Assembly: GCF_014640815.1 (NCBI RefSeq)
Contig: NZ_BMHM01000003.1
Location: forward strand, 1 to 64,000
DNA: 64,000 nucleotides
Direction: 5' to 3'
Source of the DNA: Vreelandella lutescens
GTDB lineage: Bacteria; Pseudomonadota; Gammaproteobacteria; Pseudomonadales; Halomonadaceae
Positions within the stretch are counted from its first letter, which is position 1; every line of letters begins with the position of its first letter. Position numbers and translations under genes: made by a program. The notes under the pieces were generated by a model, which was given only the letters and a program-made list of their open reading frames with translations, made no database searches and was not told the DNA's origin. Below, piece after piece: positions 42,049 through 51,022 of this stretch.

Positions 42049-44250
42049 ATGGGTGGGTCACCCCCCGCTGAGTCCACCTCATTGCCCTGTGCGGCCATTG
42101 CTAAGCAGGCAGCGTCGCTGGTGCATTATGCCCATCGCTTGAAACGGCGCGGCTGGCGTGGGTTTGTGTGGCTTGAAGGTACGCCTGAAAAAGCTCGTCA
42201 ACAGGCGCTAGCGCTGTGGCAGGCCTACGACTGGTGCTCTCCGCTGTGGGTCGGCGACGCGCAGCAAGCACCCGTATCGCCAAGCTTGCCAAGCCGTAAA
42301 GCGCGGACACGTTTGGGGGCGGAGCATCAGCTTGTCATTATGGATGCCAGCGGCCATCAGGGGTTGGACCCCGATGCGCTAGGAGCGCTGGCCGGCACGG
42401 TAAGTGCCGGTGGCTTTTTAGTACTGGTGACACCTTTTGGCTGGGGCTGCCAGCCCGACCCTGACTACGCCCGCTTTGCCGATTACCCCTGGCAGTGGGA
42501 GGCACTTAGCGCGCATTACTTAGCGCGTCTGGCCCGCCAGTTGGATGATGCCCACGCGGTGATACGCTGGTCGGTTGATGGCTGCGTGGTGTTACCGGCG
42601 CTGAGTCCGCGGCTTTCGCAGCAGGCACAGTGGGACGATGCTGATTGCTTAACCGCGGACCAAGCCCACGCCGTGAGTGCGCTGGTGAAGCTCAAACGCC
42701 GTCGGCCGTTGGTGATCACCGCTGACCGTGGCCGAGGTAAAAGTGCCGCCTTGGGCATCGCTTGCGCCCGACTGCTGCGCCAACGCGATGTACAGCTCAT
42801 CATCACCGCTCCAAGGCTCAGCGCGGTGGAGAGTGTCTTTGCCCGCGTGGCGGCGCTGTGCCCGGATGCTCAGCGTGATCACATGGGTGATATCGCGCTA
42901 ACCAATGGCAGCCGACTGCGGTTTCTACCTCCCGATGTGCTGACTGAGCAGGTGGCACAAGGCTCGCTGGGGGGCAGCGGTAGCACGCTGCTTGTGGATG
43001 AGGCAGCCGCCATTCCTGCGGCGTTGTTAGCCCCCTGGCTGGATGCTTTCCCGCGCATTGCGTTTGCCACCACAGTACATGGCTACGAAGGCTCGGGGCG
43101 CGGCTTTGCGCTGCGCTTTCGCGACGTGCTAGAGCGTAAAGCGCCCCAGTGGCGTGAGCTGACCCTGCAAACGCCGATACGCTGGTCAGCAGGTGATCCA
43201 TTAGAAGCGGTGACACAGCGTGTACTGTTATTAGATGCACCGCTGCCTAACGCTGAGCCAAGTCATGGCGAACGGCGGCCCACCGTGGTGCTCCACCAAG
43301 CATCGTTGGCCGAGCAGGACGTGCTGCTCGAAAAACTGTTTGGCCTATTAGTACAGTCTCACTACCGCACCACGCCGAGTGATTTACGCCAGTTGTTGGA
43401 TGGCCCCGGTACGGCGCTGCGCGTGGTGCTAGATGCGCATCAGACAGACCCCCAGGCAGTCTTGGTGACCCGCGAAGAGGGCGGCTTTGATGCAGCCCTT
43501 GCCGATCAGGTCGCACGGGGGGAGCGCAGGCCTCAGGGGCATTTGTTAGCGCAGTCGCTGGCAGCGCATAGCGGGATTCGTGGCGCGCTGACAGCCCGCT
43601 GGCGGCGAGTGGCGCGCATCGCCACCCACCCCCAGAGCCGTCGCGAAGGGCTGGGTCGGCAGCTGTTGGAAGAGGATATTGCCAGCGCTGCTCAGCAAGG
43701 TATTGCGCTGTATGGGGCTACTTTTGGGGCCGAGGCAGGGTTACTCCAATTTTGGCTGGCGCTGGGGTTTGTGCCAGTGCGTTTAGGCATTACCCGAGAG
43801 GCCGCCACTGGCGAATACGCCGTGATGGTTGCCAAAGCGCTCAACCAAGAGGGGCAGTTGGTGCTGAGTGAATTAACCGCTGGCTTTGCCGCTTCGCTAC
43901 CCGGTCTGTTGGCGTTTGAGTTGGCAACACTGCCCGCTCCGGTGGTGGCGCTGTTGCTTACCTCGCTCCCCGTCCAGCCGCTTAGCGCAGCCAAGCACCA
44001 AGCCATTCACGATGTCGCCTATGCCCGCCGCGACCCCGCCCTGGCTCGCCCGGCGCTGCAGGCGCTGGCGCGAGAAGCCAGCCAGCAGCCGCTAGGCGAG
44101 GCCCAGCAGGCGCATCAGCAGCTCGCTGCTTGGGCCTACCAAAATCAGCCGTTAGCGAAGGCTCAAAAAGAGGCCGTACAACGCTTACGTCAGGCTGTGC
44201 AGCAAGTGATCGAAGCATGCGTGCTTTTCCCCAGTGAGCCAGAGCGTTAA
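42049..44250 (+). CDS. tmcA: tRNA(Met) cytidine acetyltransferase
   Basis: A 733-residue TmcA that makes N4-acetylcytidine at the wobble base of elongator tRNA-Met. Domains in order: an N-terminal DUF1726-type region, an RNA-helicase-like ATPase with Walker A ADRGRGKSA (about 225-233) and a VDEAAAIP box, a GNAT acetyltransferase domain (RVARIATHPQSRREGLGRQL), and a C-terminal tRNA-binding region. AAGGAG precedes the ATG. pepD follows 32 bases later on the same strand. Confidence 0.95.
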   Translation: MGGSPPAESTSLPCAAIAKQAASLVHYAHRLKRRGWRGFVWLEGTPEKARQQALALWQAYDWCSPLWVGDAQQAPVSPSLPSRKARTRLGAEHQLVIMDASGHQGLDPDALGALAGTVSAGGFLVLVTPFGWGCQPDPDYARFADYPWQWEALSAHYLARLARQLDDAHAVIRWSVDGCVVLPALSPRLSQQAQWDDADCLTADQAHAVSALVKLKRRRPLVITADRGRGKSAALGIACARLLRQRDVQLIITAPRLSAVESVFARVAALCPDAQRDHMGDIALTNGSRLRFLPPDVLTEQVAQGSLGGSGSTLLVDEAAAIPAALLAPWLDAFPRIAFATTVHGYEGSGRGFALRFRDVLERKAPQWRELTLQTPIRWSAGDPLEAVTQRVLLLDAPLPNAEPSHGERRPTVVLHQASLAEQDVLLEKLFGLLVQSHYRTTPSDLRQLLDGPGTALRVVLDAHQTDPQAVLVTREEGGFDAALADQVARGERRPQGHLLAQSLAAHSGIRGALTARWRRVARIATHPQSRREGLGRQLLEEDIASAAQQGIALYGATFGAEAGLLQFWLALGFVPVRLGITREAATGEYAVMVAKALNQEGQLVLSELTAGFAASLPGLLAFELATLPAPVVALLLTSLPVQPLSAAKHQAIHDVAYARRDPALARPALQALAREASQQPLGEAQQAHQQLAAWAYQNQPLAKAQKEAVQRLRQAVQQVIEACVLFPSEPER

Positions 44251-44282
44251 AGTAAGCCGGTTATCGATAATGAAGAGTTTCC

Positions 44283-45743
44283 ATGAACGCACATCTAGCA
44301 GCGCTCGAACCACGTCTTGTGTGGCAGCACTTTCGCACCCTCTGTAATACACCGCGCCCTTCCGGCCATGAAGCCGCCTTGGTGGCGACGTTAGAAGCCT
44401 GGGCCGATGCTCAAGGGCTGGCCCACGACCGGGATGCCTTTGGCAACCTGCGCATTCGCAAGCCCGCAACGCCCGGCTGTGAAGGCGCGCCGGGCATCGT
44501 GATGCAGGGGCACCTGGATATGGTGGCCCAGGCCAACGCGGGGCATGAGCATGATTTTACCCGTGACCCCATCCGCACCGTGGTCAAAGAGGGTTGGCTT
44601 CACGCGGAAGGCACCACGCTGGGCGCAGATAACGGTATGGGCGTGGCGGCAATTTTGGCCGTGCTGGAAGACCCCGAGCTCACCCACGGCCCGCTGGAAG
44701 CGCTGTTCACCCTGGAGGAAGAGACCTCCATGGGCGGCGCGCTGAATCTTGCCGAGAACTGGCTGGAAGGCTCGCTGCTGCTGAATTTGGATAGCGAAGA
44801 CCGCGGTGAGGTGTACATCGGCTGTGCGGGCGGTGCGGATGTGGTGGTCGACGCGCAGCTGCCCAGCGCCGCATTGCAAGAAGATGAGCAGTTGCTCTCT
44901 CTGTCGCTGACTGGCCTGAAAGGTGGTCACTCGGGCATGGATATTCATCAGCCCTTGGGTAACGCCAACCGGTTGTTAGTCCGTGTGCTGTGGGCGCTAG
45001 ACGCACTGGATGCCCGTTTGGTGAGCTACCAGGGCGGCACGCTGCGCAATGCCATCCCCCGCGAAGCCTTTGCTCAGGTGGCGCTGCCCGCTGACGATAT
45101 GGACGCCGCCTTGGCAACGGTAGAGGCGCTGGCAAAAACGCTTAAAGCGGAACTCGGCAGTGGAGATAGCGGTTTGGTACTCACCGCCCAGCGAGCTGAG
45201 CAGGCTGACGCTGAACCGCTCACCCGCGATGCCAGCGCTATGCTACTGGCCGCATTACATGCCGCCCCGTGTGGCGTTGAGCGCATGAGTGCAGACGTAC
45301 CCGGCGTGGTCGAAACCTCCAATAACCTGGGGGTGCTTAGCGTTGAAGAGGGGCGCTTTCATCTTTGTGCCCTGGTGCGTTCGCTGCACGATAGCGCGGC
45401 CGAGGCGATGGCCGGGCGTTTCCAGGCACTGTTTGGGCTTATGGGCGCACGGGTAAAAGTCGAGAACGGTTACCCCGGCTGGGCACCCAACCCCGAAAGC
45501 CCGCTGCTGGCTACCTTCAAGACGCGGCACGCGGCGCTAATGGGGTACGTCCCTGAAGTAAAAGTGATCCACGCGGGGCTTGAGTGCGGCATTTTAGGCA
45601 GTAAATATCCCCACCTGGATATGATTTCATTTGGCCCGCTGATTCGCGGCGCGCACTCGCCGGATGAGCGAGTGGAAATGGCGTCTGTGGCGGAGTTCTG
45701 GGCCATGCTGCGCGATCTGGTGGAAGCACTGGCGAAGAAGTAA
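44283..45743 (+). CDS. pepD: Cytosol non-specific dipeptidase (aminoacyl-histidine dipeptidase)
   Basis: A 486-residue M20C metallopeptidase that cleaves dipeptides including X-His. The zinc ligands and catalytic residues are visible: QGHLDMV (His77, Asp79), LGADNGMG (Asp116), TLEEETSMGG (Glu145-147), and the late IHAGLECGI and HSPDERVEM segments. Length and motif order match E. coli PepD. A terminator follows. Confidence 0.95.
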   Translation: MNAHLAALEPRLVWQHFRTLCNTPRPSGHEAALVATLEAWADAQGLAHDRDAFGNLRIRKPATPGCEGAPGIVMQGHLDMVAQANAGHEHDFTRDPIRTVVKEGWLHAEGTTLGADNGMGVAAILAVLEDPELTHGPLEALFTLEEETSMGGALNLAENWLEGSLLLNLDSEDRGEVYIGCAGGADVVVDAQLPSAALQEDEQLLSLSLTGLKGGHSGMDIHQPLGNANRLLVRVLWALDALDARLVSYQGGTLRNAIPREAFAQVALPADDMDAALATVEALAKTLKAELGSGDSGLVLTAQRAEQADAEPLTRDASAMLLAALHAAPCGVERMSADVPGVVETSNNLGVLSVEEGRFHLCALVRSLHDSAAEAMAGRFQALFGLMGARVKVENGYPGWAPNPESPLLATFKTRHAALMGYVPEVKVIHAGLECGILGSKYPHLDMISFGPLIRGAHSPDERVEMASVAEFWAMLRDLVEALAKK

Positions 45744-45766
45744 CGCCGCATGCCACCCACCCGCAA

Positions 45767-45797
45767 CAAAAAAACGGCACCGAGGTGCCGTTTTTAT
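45767..45797. terminator. Terminator between pepD and dps
   Basis: The stem AAACGGCACC/GGTGCCGTTT has a 3-nt loop and flanking A7 and T5 runs. It serves the two convergent genes. Confidence 0.85.
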
Positions 45798-45830
45798 TCA
45801 CTATCTGTTAACCAGGGCGGTTTAGCGCAC

Positions 45831-46307
45831 TTATTTACCTAAATAGGCGTTAAGCATCCACACGGTTTTTTCCTGCTCGCGAATATAGTCGCCCGCTTGG
45901 GCAGCCGTGCCTTCATCATCGGCGTCAGAAGCTAACGATAGCAACTCGCGCTGCAGCTCAATCAGCGTTTGGTAACCGGTGAGCACGCCCTTCACGCAGG
46001 TTTTGCCATCGTGAACGTCTTTGTCTTCCTGAATGCTCGAGAGCGTCACGTAATCGCTGTAGGCGTGTACCGGCTTATGCCCCAGGGTGAGAATACGCTC
46101 GGCTACTTCGTCTACTTTGGTCAGCAGATCGGTGTAGAACTCTTCAAACTTGGCGTGTAGTTCAAAGAAGTCGTTGCCCTTCACATTCCAGTGGTAACCA
46201 CGCACGTTCATGTAAAAAATTTGATAGTTGGCCAGCAGGTGATTGAGTTTCTCGGCTAACTGGCTGGCGCTGCCTTCGTGTAGGCCAATGCTGTTCATAT
46301 CATCCAT
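45831..46307 (-). CDS. dps: Dps-family ferritin-like DNA-protection protein
   Basis: A 158-residue Dps/miniferritin that oxidises and stores iron using peroxide. The intersubunit ferroxidase residues appear in YHWNVKGNDFFELHAKFEEF (His39, His51, Glu55) and KVDEVAERI (Asp66, Glu70). I chose ATG 46307 because GGAGGAG lies six bases upstream; an in-frame start at 46340 would include that site in the gene. A lysine-rich DNA-binding tail is absent, so DNA binding is uncertain. It adds to the oxidative-stress genes in this window (katN, yggX, mutY). Confidence 0.93.
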   Translation of the reverse strand: MDDMNSIGLHEGSASQLAEKLNHLLANYQIFYMNVRGYHWNVKGNDFFELHAKFEEFYTDLLTKVDEVAERILTLGHKPVHAYSDYVTLSSIQEDKDVHDGKTCVKGVLTGYQTLIELQRELLSLASDADDEGTAAQAGDYIREQEKTVWMLNAYLGK

Positions 46308-46455
46308 TAGGTGCTCCTCCATGGTTGGAGCCGCGCTCAAAAAGTGCGGCCATCAAATCGTTTGATCTAGTTTAGGGCGGTGAGCTGGCGACGGCTGACT
46401 CATCGCTGATGGATAAAGAGATGTAGGCGCAGGCGCGTCATTTCAAGGGGCATGC

Positions 46456-46509
46456 TCAACGTTACTTACTCAGCGTTGCTTACTCAACGTTGCTTGCTCA
46501 GCGGCTTGC
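46456..46509. repeat. 14-bp tandem repeats at the 3' end of the glycerate kinase gene
   Basis: Three copies (TCAACGTTACTTAC, TCAGCGTTGCTTAC, TCAACGTTGCTTGC; 46456-46497) are followed by a shortened copy TCAGCGGCTTGC (46498-46509) that contains the stop codon and last codons of the kinase gene. The copies differ at two to three positions. Confidence 0.8.
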
Positions 46510-47631
46510 CAGCCATAGGCTTGCAATGCTTTCGCAGCGATCTGCTAAAAGCTCTGCGGTGCGAGGCAGCGCTTGTTCCAGCGTCATGAGACCATCGGCC
46601 AGTGCAAAGGCGGCGGTAACGCCTTCTTCCGTGCAGGCTTGCCAGCCGTCGCCCAGGCTACCCGCGAGCACAATCACCGGCTTGCCCTGGCGTTTAGCGG
46701 CGCGGGAGACACCAATCGGCGTTTTGCCCGCTAAGCTCTGGCCATCTAGGCGGCCCTCGCCGGTAATCACTAAATCTGCATCGTTCAGCAAGTGGGCAAA
46801 ATTCGCCTGCTGCATGATCATTTCAATGCCCGGCGTTAGCGTCGCGTTCAAAAAGCAGTGTGCCGCAAACCCCATACCGCCTGCCGCCCCCGCCCCTGGC
46901 AGCCCTCGATCATCGCTGCCCCGCGCTTTGGCAGTGAGGTCGGCAAAGTGGCCGAGCGCACGGTCTAGCGTTGCGACATCATCGTCTGTCGCGCCCTTTT
47001 GTGGGCCGAACACCGCGCTGGCGCCGCGTTCGCCCAGTAGCGGGTTATCTACATCCACGGCGGCCTCAACGCGCAGCTTGGCGAGCCGTGGGTCGAGTGT
47101 CGAAAGATCCAGGGTGGCAAGCTGCCCAAGCGCTGCGCCGCCTGGCGGTAGTGTCTGGCCTTGGGCGTCAAGCAGGGTGGCCCCTAAGGCCTGGAGCATG
47201 CCAGCGCCAGCATCGTTCGTGGCGCTACCGCCGAGCAGCAGCAGAGCATGGGTGGCGCCTGCGTCTAAGGCAGCGAGAAATAGCTCGCCAACACCAAAGG
47301 TGGTGGTGTGCAGGGCGTTGCGTTCTTGGCGGGTAAGATGCTGTAGGCCGCTGGCTTCTGCCAGCTCGATAAACGCGGTACGCTGCTCGCTCAGCCAACC
47401 CCAGGCGGCTTGGCGTGGACGCCCAAGGGCGTCTTGTACGGTAAGTGTGCGGCGCTCGGCATGGGTGGCGGCAATTAAGGCATCCAGGCTGCCTTCGCCG
47501 CCGTCCGCCAGGGGGCAGAGGTGTGTGATGGCGTTGGGCGCTGCCCGGTGAATACCCTGTGCCATGGCCTGGGCAGCCTGTTCGGCACTTAGGGAGTCTT
47601 TAAAACTGTCTGGGCAAAGCAGTACATTCAT
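46498..47631 (-). CDS. Glycerate kinase
   Basis: A 377-residue kinase of the GarK/GlxK (glycerate 2-kinase, class I) family. CPDSFKDSLSAEQAAQAM at the N-terminus, PLADGGEGSLDAL and GGSATNDAGAGMLQALGA are signatures. Its role is phosphorylation of glycerate to 2-phosphoglycerate. No glyoxylate or glucarate partners are adjacent. The upstream CCTCCTT-type ribosome site is well placed. Its stop codon falls in a degraded tandem-repeat unit, which hints that repeat slippage may have altered the C-terminus. Confidence 0.93.
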   Translation of the reverse strand: MNVLLCPDSFKDSLSAEQAAQAMAQGIHRAAPNAITHLCPLADGGEGSLDALIAATHAERRTLTVQDALGRPRQAAWGWLSEQRTAFIELAEASGLQHLTRQERNALHTTTFGVGELFLAALDAGATHALLLLGGSATNDAGAGMLQALGATLLDAQGQTLPPGGAALGQLATLDLSTLDPRLAKLRVEAAVDVDNPLLGERGASAVFGPQKGATDDDVATLDRALGHFADLTAKARGSDDRGLPGAGAAGGMGFAAHCFLNATLTPGIEMIMQQANFAHLLNDADLVITGEGRLDGQSLAGKTPIGVSRAAKRQGKPVIVLAGSLGDGWQACTEEGVTAAFALADGLMTLEQALPRTAELLADRCESIASLWLASR

Positions 47632-47748
47632 CGCACAACCTCCTTAAAACGTTGTCTCAGCGTGTTGTCGTTCTTTTTTATCTCTGTTTGCGAGCTTAGC
47701 GCGCTGCTTGGTGACACACCAGCCACGAAGGTAGCGAGAGGATTTATC

Positions 47749-48312
47749 ATGAAGGCCATACCCATTAGCATCACCTGCCTATTGGCGCTGGCGGGATGTC
47801 AGACGGTTCCTGACCGGCTGCCCCAAGCGGAGCCTGCGCCCGCGGCGGCTTGCTACTTCCCCACTGGTCAGTCCGGGCCGAGCGAAACGTTAAGCGTGGT
47901 GACAGAAAGCATTGACGTGCTGGAAGCCTGGAGTTTTTCGCTGGAGACGACCGACACTGAGCTTGGGTTGGTGAGCGCCTCCCGTGAGCGCGAGCTGGTT
48001 GGCTATTACGACCGCTATGACTACGACTATGGCTATGGCAGCGGCTTTCGCTTGTTTGGCGGGTTTGGTATTGGTCGCGGCGTAGGAATTGGCGTGGGCG
48101 GCTCCTTTGGCCCAGGGTTCGGCCAGCAGCCGGTGGAGGTAGAACGGGTGTCGCTGCTGGCTCGCGACGGTCATCTGCGTATCTCCCGAGATATTCGCCG
48201 CTTCGACCATCTTGGCGATCTGCGCGAATCCTACAGCGCGAGTAATGATGATTTCTGCCGTCGTTTCCAACAGGCATTTGAGCAAGCGGCCATCACCCAG
48301 GGGGCATTATGA
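47749..48312 (+). CDS. Lipoprotein of unknown function, first gene of a metal-export operon
   Basis: A 187-residue lipoprotein with lipobox ALAGC around residues 14-18. The central part is Tyr/Gly-rich (YYDRYDYDYGYGSGF, then FGGFGIGRGVGIGVGG), a flexible segment. An N-terminal block resembles the start of a bacterial surface lipoprotein domain, but I do not recognise the family. I chose ATG 47749, with GAGAGGA at 47736-47742. It overlaps the next lipoprotein gene by 4 bases, so these two and DUF1007 are translated together. Confidence 0.75.
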   Translation: MKAIPISITCLLALAGCQTVPDRLPQAEPAPAAACYFPTGQSGPSETLSVVTESIDVLEAWSFSLETTDTELGLVSASRERELVGYYDRYDYDYGYGSGFRLFGGFGIGRGVGIGVGGSFGPGFGQQPVEVERVSLLARDGHLRISRDIRRFDHLGDLRESYSASNDDFCRRFQQAFEQAAITQGAL

Positions 48313-48683
48313 AATCAACGCGTCACGCTTTGCTTGTGACTATCGCGCTGTGCACTGCGTTAGGGCTGTCAGGCTGTGCCACGACGCAGCCTTTGGAGCC
48401 GCGTGAGCTGCGCTACAACGCCCCGGTGGAACGCACTTTTTCTGAGGCGGTAGCGCTGATGATGGAACAGGGCTATGTGATACGCCACGCCGACCTGACG
48501 TTAGGGCGCGCTGAAGCGAGCTTGGCGCGCTGGCCTGGGTACCGGATTCAGCTTCAAGTAAGCGAAGCGCAAGGGGGAAGTCTGGTCAGCGTTTCGGCAC
48601 TGCGCGGGAGTCAGCCGATTCCTCCCTATGTGCTAGACCCTTGGTTGGTGGAGCTGCAAGCTAAATTAGGAGAGTTACCTTAA
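48309..48683 (+). CDS. Small lipoprotein of unknown function
   Basis: A 124-residue lipoprotein with lipobox LGLSGC around residues 18-23. The mature domain (VERTFSEAVALMMEQGYVIR, followed by alternating beta strands) looks like a small alpha/beta domain, but I cannot name a family. It overlaps the preceding gene by 4 bases (ATGA) and the next by 1 base (TAATG). Confidence 0.75.
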   Translation: MKSTRHALLVTIALCTALGLSGCATTQPLEPRELRYNAPVERTFSEAVALMMEQGYVIRHADLTLGRAEASLARWPGYRIQLQVSEAQGGSLVSVSALRGSQPIPPYVLDPWLVELQAKLGELP

Positions 48684-49357
48684 TGAGAGCGTTATCACGA
48701 GCCATCTTGCGACGCACCTGCTTAGCGTTAGCATTAGGGGGGAGTTTATGCGCCAGTCATTTAGCCATGGCGCACCCCCACGGCTGGATCGATATGAGCG
48801 TGCGGGTCATCACCGATGACGAAGGCGTGGCGACCGGGCTTCACCAAACATGGCGGATGGATCCATTCTACAGCTTGGTCGTGTTTGAGGAGTTACAGCA
48901 GGTGCCGGGAGGCAGCTTGGAGGAAGGGCTAGATCAGCTCGGTGGAGAAATTCGTAATAATCTGGCGGCACAGCACTACTTTACTGAGGTGCGTATCGGC
49001 AGCGAAAAACAGTCCTTTGGCGACGTGACCGAGTACACGGCACTAGAGCGAGATGGGCGCTTAACGTTTATGTTCATTCTACCGTTAGCATCGCCCCAGC
49101 CGTTGAGCGGGCAATTGCTTGAGTACCAAGTCTTTGATCCGACCTACTACATTGAAATAGTCCATGAAGAGGAGGGGGATGAACCCTCGGCTCAGGCACT
49201 TATTCTCAACGGTGCGCCTAACTGCGCACTGAGCGTGCTACCCGCTGACCCCGACCCAGAGCTGGTCATGCAGGCCGCACTGCTGGATGTGGATGAACAG
49301 GGAGAGCCCGGTTTAGGTCGCCACTTTGCCGAAACGGGGCGGGTCGATTGCCGCTAG
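48683..49357 (+). CDS. DUF1007-family periplasmic protein
   Basis: A 224-residue secreted protein. After a signal peptide ending in LAMA, the mature N-terminus HPHGWIDM supplies the conserved His pair of DUF1007. LHQTWRMDPFYSLVV and the FDPTYYIEIVHE segment are also typical. DUF1007 genes commonly sit beside NicO/RcnA-type nickel-cobalt transporters, as here. A periplasmic metal-binding helper role is inferred. Its start shares a base with the upstream stop. Confidence 0.85.
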   Translation: MRALSRAILRRTCLALALGGSLCASHLAMAHPHGWIDMSVRVITDDEGVATGLHQTWRMDPFYSLVVFEELQQVPGGSLEEGLDQLGGEIRNNLAAQHYFTEVRIGSEKQSFGDVTEYTALERDGRLTFMFILPLASPQPLSGQLLEYQVFDPTYYIEIVHEEEGDEPSAQALILNGAPNCALSVLPADPDPELVMQAALLDVDEQGEPGLGRHFAETGRVDCR

Positions 49358-49378
49358 CAACCAGTGGGGTCGGTCATG

Positions 49379-49397
49379 TATAAAGTGTTACTTTATA
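49379..49397. promoter_or_regulatory. Inverted repeat upstream of the NicO gene, candidate operator
   Basis: TATAAAG-TGTTA-CTTTATA is a perfect 7-5-7 inverted repeat in the 59-base gap between the DUF1007 and NicO genes. It resembles metalloregulator sites in form (Zur, NikR or RcnR type), but I cannot assign one. It could also be a weak attenuating hairpin. Confidence 0.4.
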
Positions 49398-49416
49398 TCT
49401 TTATTGCGGAGGGGTA

Positions 49417-50421
49417 ATGCCGTTAACGCGACGACAAGTGGCCATGGGAGCGCTGGCACTCTTCACTGCGGCGCTACTCACATGGGCGGTCCAGGCGAAT
49501 TTGCAGGGCGTTAGCCTTCAACTGCTTGCCTGGCAGCGGGAGTTACACCGCAGTCTCACCTTAGCGATTACTGAACTTTCACGCACGCCTTCTTCCGGCA
49601 CGTGGCTAACGCTGCTGGGCGTGAGCTTTGCCTACGGCGTGTTTCATGCCGCAGGGCCAGGGCATGGCAAAGCCGTACTGGCCACCTACTTGGCATCCCA
49701 TGGTGGGGCGACGCGCCGAGCGCTAGGGCTCTCCTTTGCCGCATCGCTGCTGCAAGGCGTGACCGCGATTGTGATGGTGATGGTATTGGTTCACGGGCTT
49801 GGCTGGGTGACGCGCCAAGCCATGGGCAGCGTGGTATGGGTCGAGCAGGCCAGCTTTCTGCTGGTAGCCCTATTGGGGGTCTGGCTCTGCTGGCGAGCGC
49901 TGAAACAGCTGCGCCATGCCTATTCCGCCCGCCGTGAGTCAGTGGTTGAGCCTCATCATTCTCATGATCACAGCCATCACCACAGCCATGACCATACCCA
50001 CTGCTGCGGCGGAGCTCACCATATTGAGCCCGAGCAGGCGCTGGATTGGCGCACGGCGCTGATGACCGTGGGGGCGATCGGAATGCGCCCCTGCAGCGGT
50101 GCGATATTAATGCTGGGTGCCGCGAGCCTTTTAGGCCAGTTTTATGTGGGCGTCGCATCGGTGGTGGCGATGTCGCTGGGCACTGGCATTACCGTCTCTG
50201 TCCTGGCGCTAGCGAGCATCGTAGCGCGAGGTTGGGCAACGAAGCGGCTGCATAAGCAAAGCCACCAAGTGGTCGAAAAAGCCGCCGGATGGGCCGCGCT
50301 GGCAGGTGGCACGGTCATTATTGCGCTAGGCATTTCCCTGGCGCTTGCCGGAGCAGCCCAACCTGTCAGCGGGCCGTTATTGAACGAGCCGCCAGCGCGT
50401 GGCTCATTGCTGGGCAATTAA
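49417..50421 (+). CDS. NicO/RcnA-type nickel-cobalt transporter
   Basis: A 334-residue membrane protein with about six to seven helices. The signature FHAAGPGHGKAVLATYL (about 76-92) matches the NicO family. A cytoplasmic or periplasmic loop at 180-202 holds 12 His and two Cys, a metal-binding stretch as in RcnA exporters. The second motif block is IGMRPCSGAILML. The pairing with DUF1007 suggests export or homeostasis of Ni, Co or Zn. The ribosome site GGAGGGG is very close to the ATG. Confidence 0.88.
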   Translation: MPLTRRQVAMGALALFTAALLTWAVQANLQGVSLQLLAWQRELHRSLTLAITELSRTPSSGTWLTLLGVSFAYGVFHAAGPGHGKAVLATYLASHGGATRRALGLSFAASLLQGVTAIVMVMVLVHGLGWVTRQAMGSVVWVEQASFLLVALLGVWLCWRALKQLRHAYSARRESVVEPHHSHDHSHHHSHDHTHCCGGAHHIEPEQALDWRTALMTVGAIGMRPCSGAILMLGAASLLGQFYVGVASVVAMSLGTGITVSVLALASIVARGWATKRLHKQSHQVVEKAAGWAALAGGTVIIALGISLALAGAAQPVSGPLLNEPPARGSLLGN

Positions 50422-50430
50422 GCTGGGTAA

Positions 50431-50856
50431 TTAAGACGACAGCGTAAGCCCCGCTATCTGCGCCAGCAGCTGTTCGCGACGCTCACCTTGCTGGGCTAAT
50501 TCATAAGGCGTGGGAGTGCCGTTACCCCACACGGGGGCAGGCCAGCTTGCGTCATCGGTGTAGCGAACCACCAGATGAATATGCAGCTGGCTCACCACGT
50601 TACCGAGCGTGGCGATATTGAGCTTATCGCCGTGAAAAGCCTCTTTCATCGCCGCGCCAAGCTGAGTGGCTTCCTGCCAGAGTTTGGTTTGGTCTTCTTG
50701 GCTGAGTTCAAACACTTCACTGACCGACGCCACCCTGGGCACCAGCACGACCCAGGGGTAGCGGGCATCGTTCATCAATAGTGCGCGACAGAGAGGTAAA
50801 TCAGCCAATGGCAGTGTGTCTGCCGCTAAGCGCGGGTCAAGTTCAAAGGTGGCCAA
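50431..50856 (-). CDS. HIT-family hydrolase
   Basis: About 141 residues, a histidine-triad fold protein. NVVSQLHIHLVVR carries His-X-His but Val in place of the third His, which appears normal for this Pseudomonas/Halomonas subfamily (followed by DDASWPAPVWG). The likely start is TTG at 50856: AGGAG lies eight bases upstream and the predicted N-terminus ATFELDPRLAADTLPL fits the family. An ATG at 50895 gives 13 extra residues and has no ribosome site. It converges on the NicO gene with 9 bases between stops. Confidence 0.82.
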   Translation of the reverse strand: MATFELDPRLAADTLPLADLPLCRALLMNDARYPWVVLVPRVASVSEVFELSQEDQTKLWQEATQLGAAMKEAFHGDKLNIATLGNVVSQLHIHLVVRYTDDASWPAPVWGNGTPTPYELAQQGERREQLLAQIAGLTLSS

Positions 50857-51022
50857 GTGATGTGCTCCTATGCCGAACGGTGTGGCAAGCATCATAGCAG
50901 GCAGCGGCTAACTCAGGGAAAACAGGCGAAATCATTAAAATCTGTTACGCTGAAAACACTCCCTGGCGGTGAGGCTGCCGCCGGAGCTTCCCGATGTTGA
51001 CTGATTTGTTATGGAGAACACG

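Noticed and set aside
46490-47551. Long open frame on the plus strand opposite the glycerate kinase gene
   Set aside because: It is rich in Ser/Pro/Ala/Arg with no family motif, and mirrors the codon bias of the real gene on the minus strand.
50431-50856. Loss of the third His of the HIT motif as a defect
   Set aside because: The same His-X-His-Val pattern is what I know from the wider subfamily, so it is probably normal.
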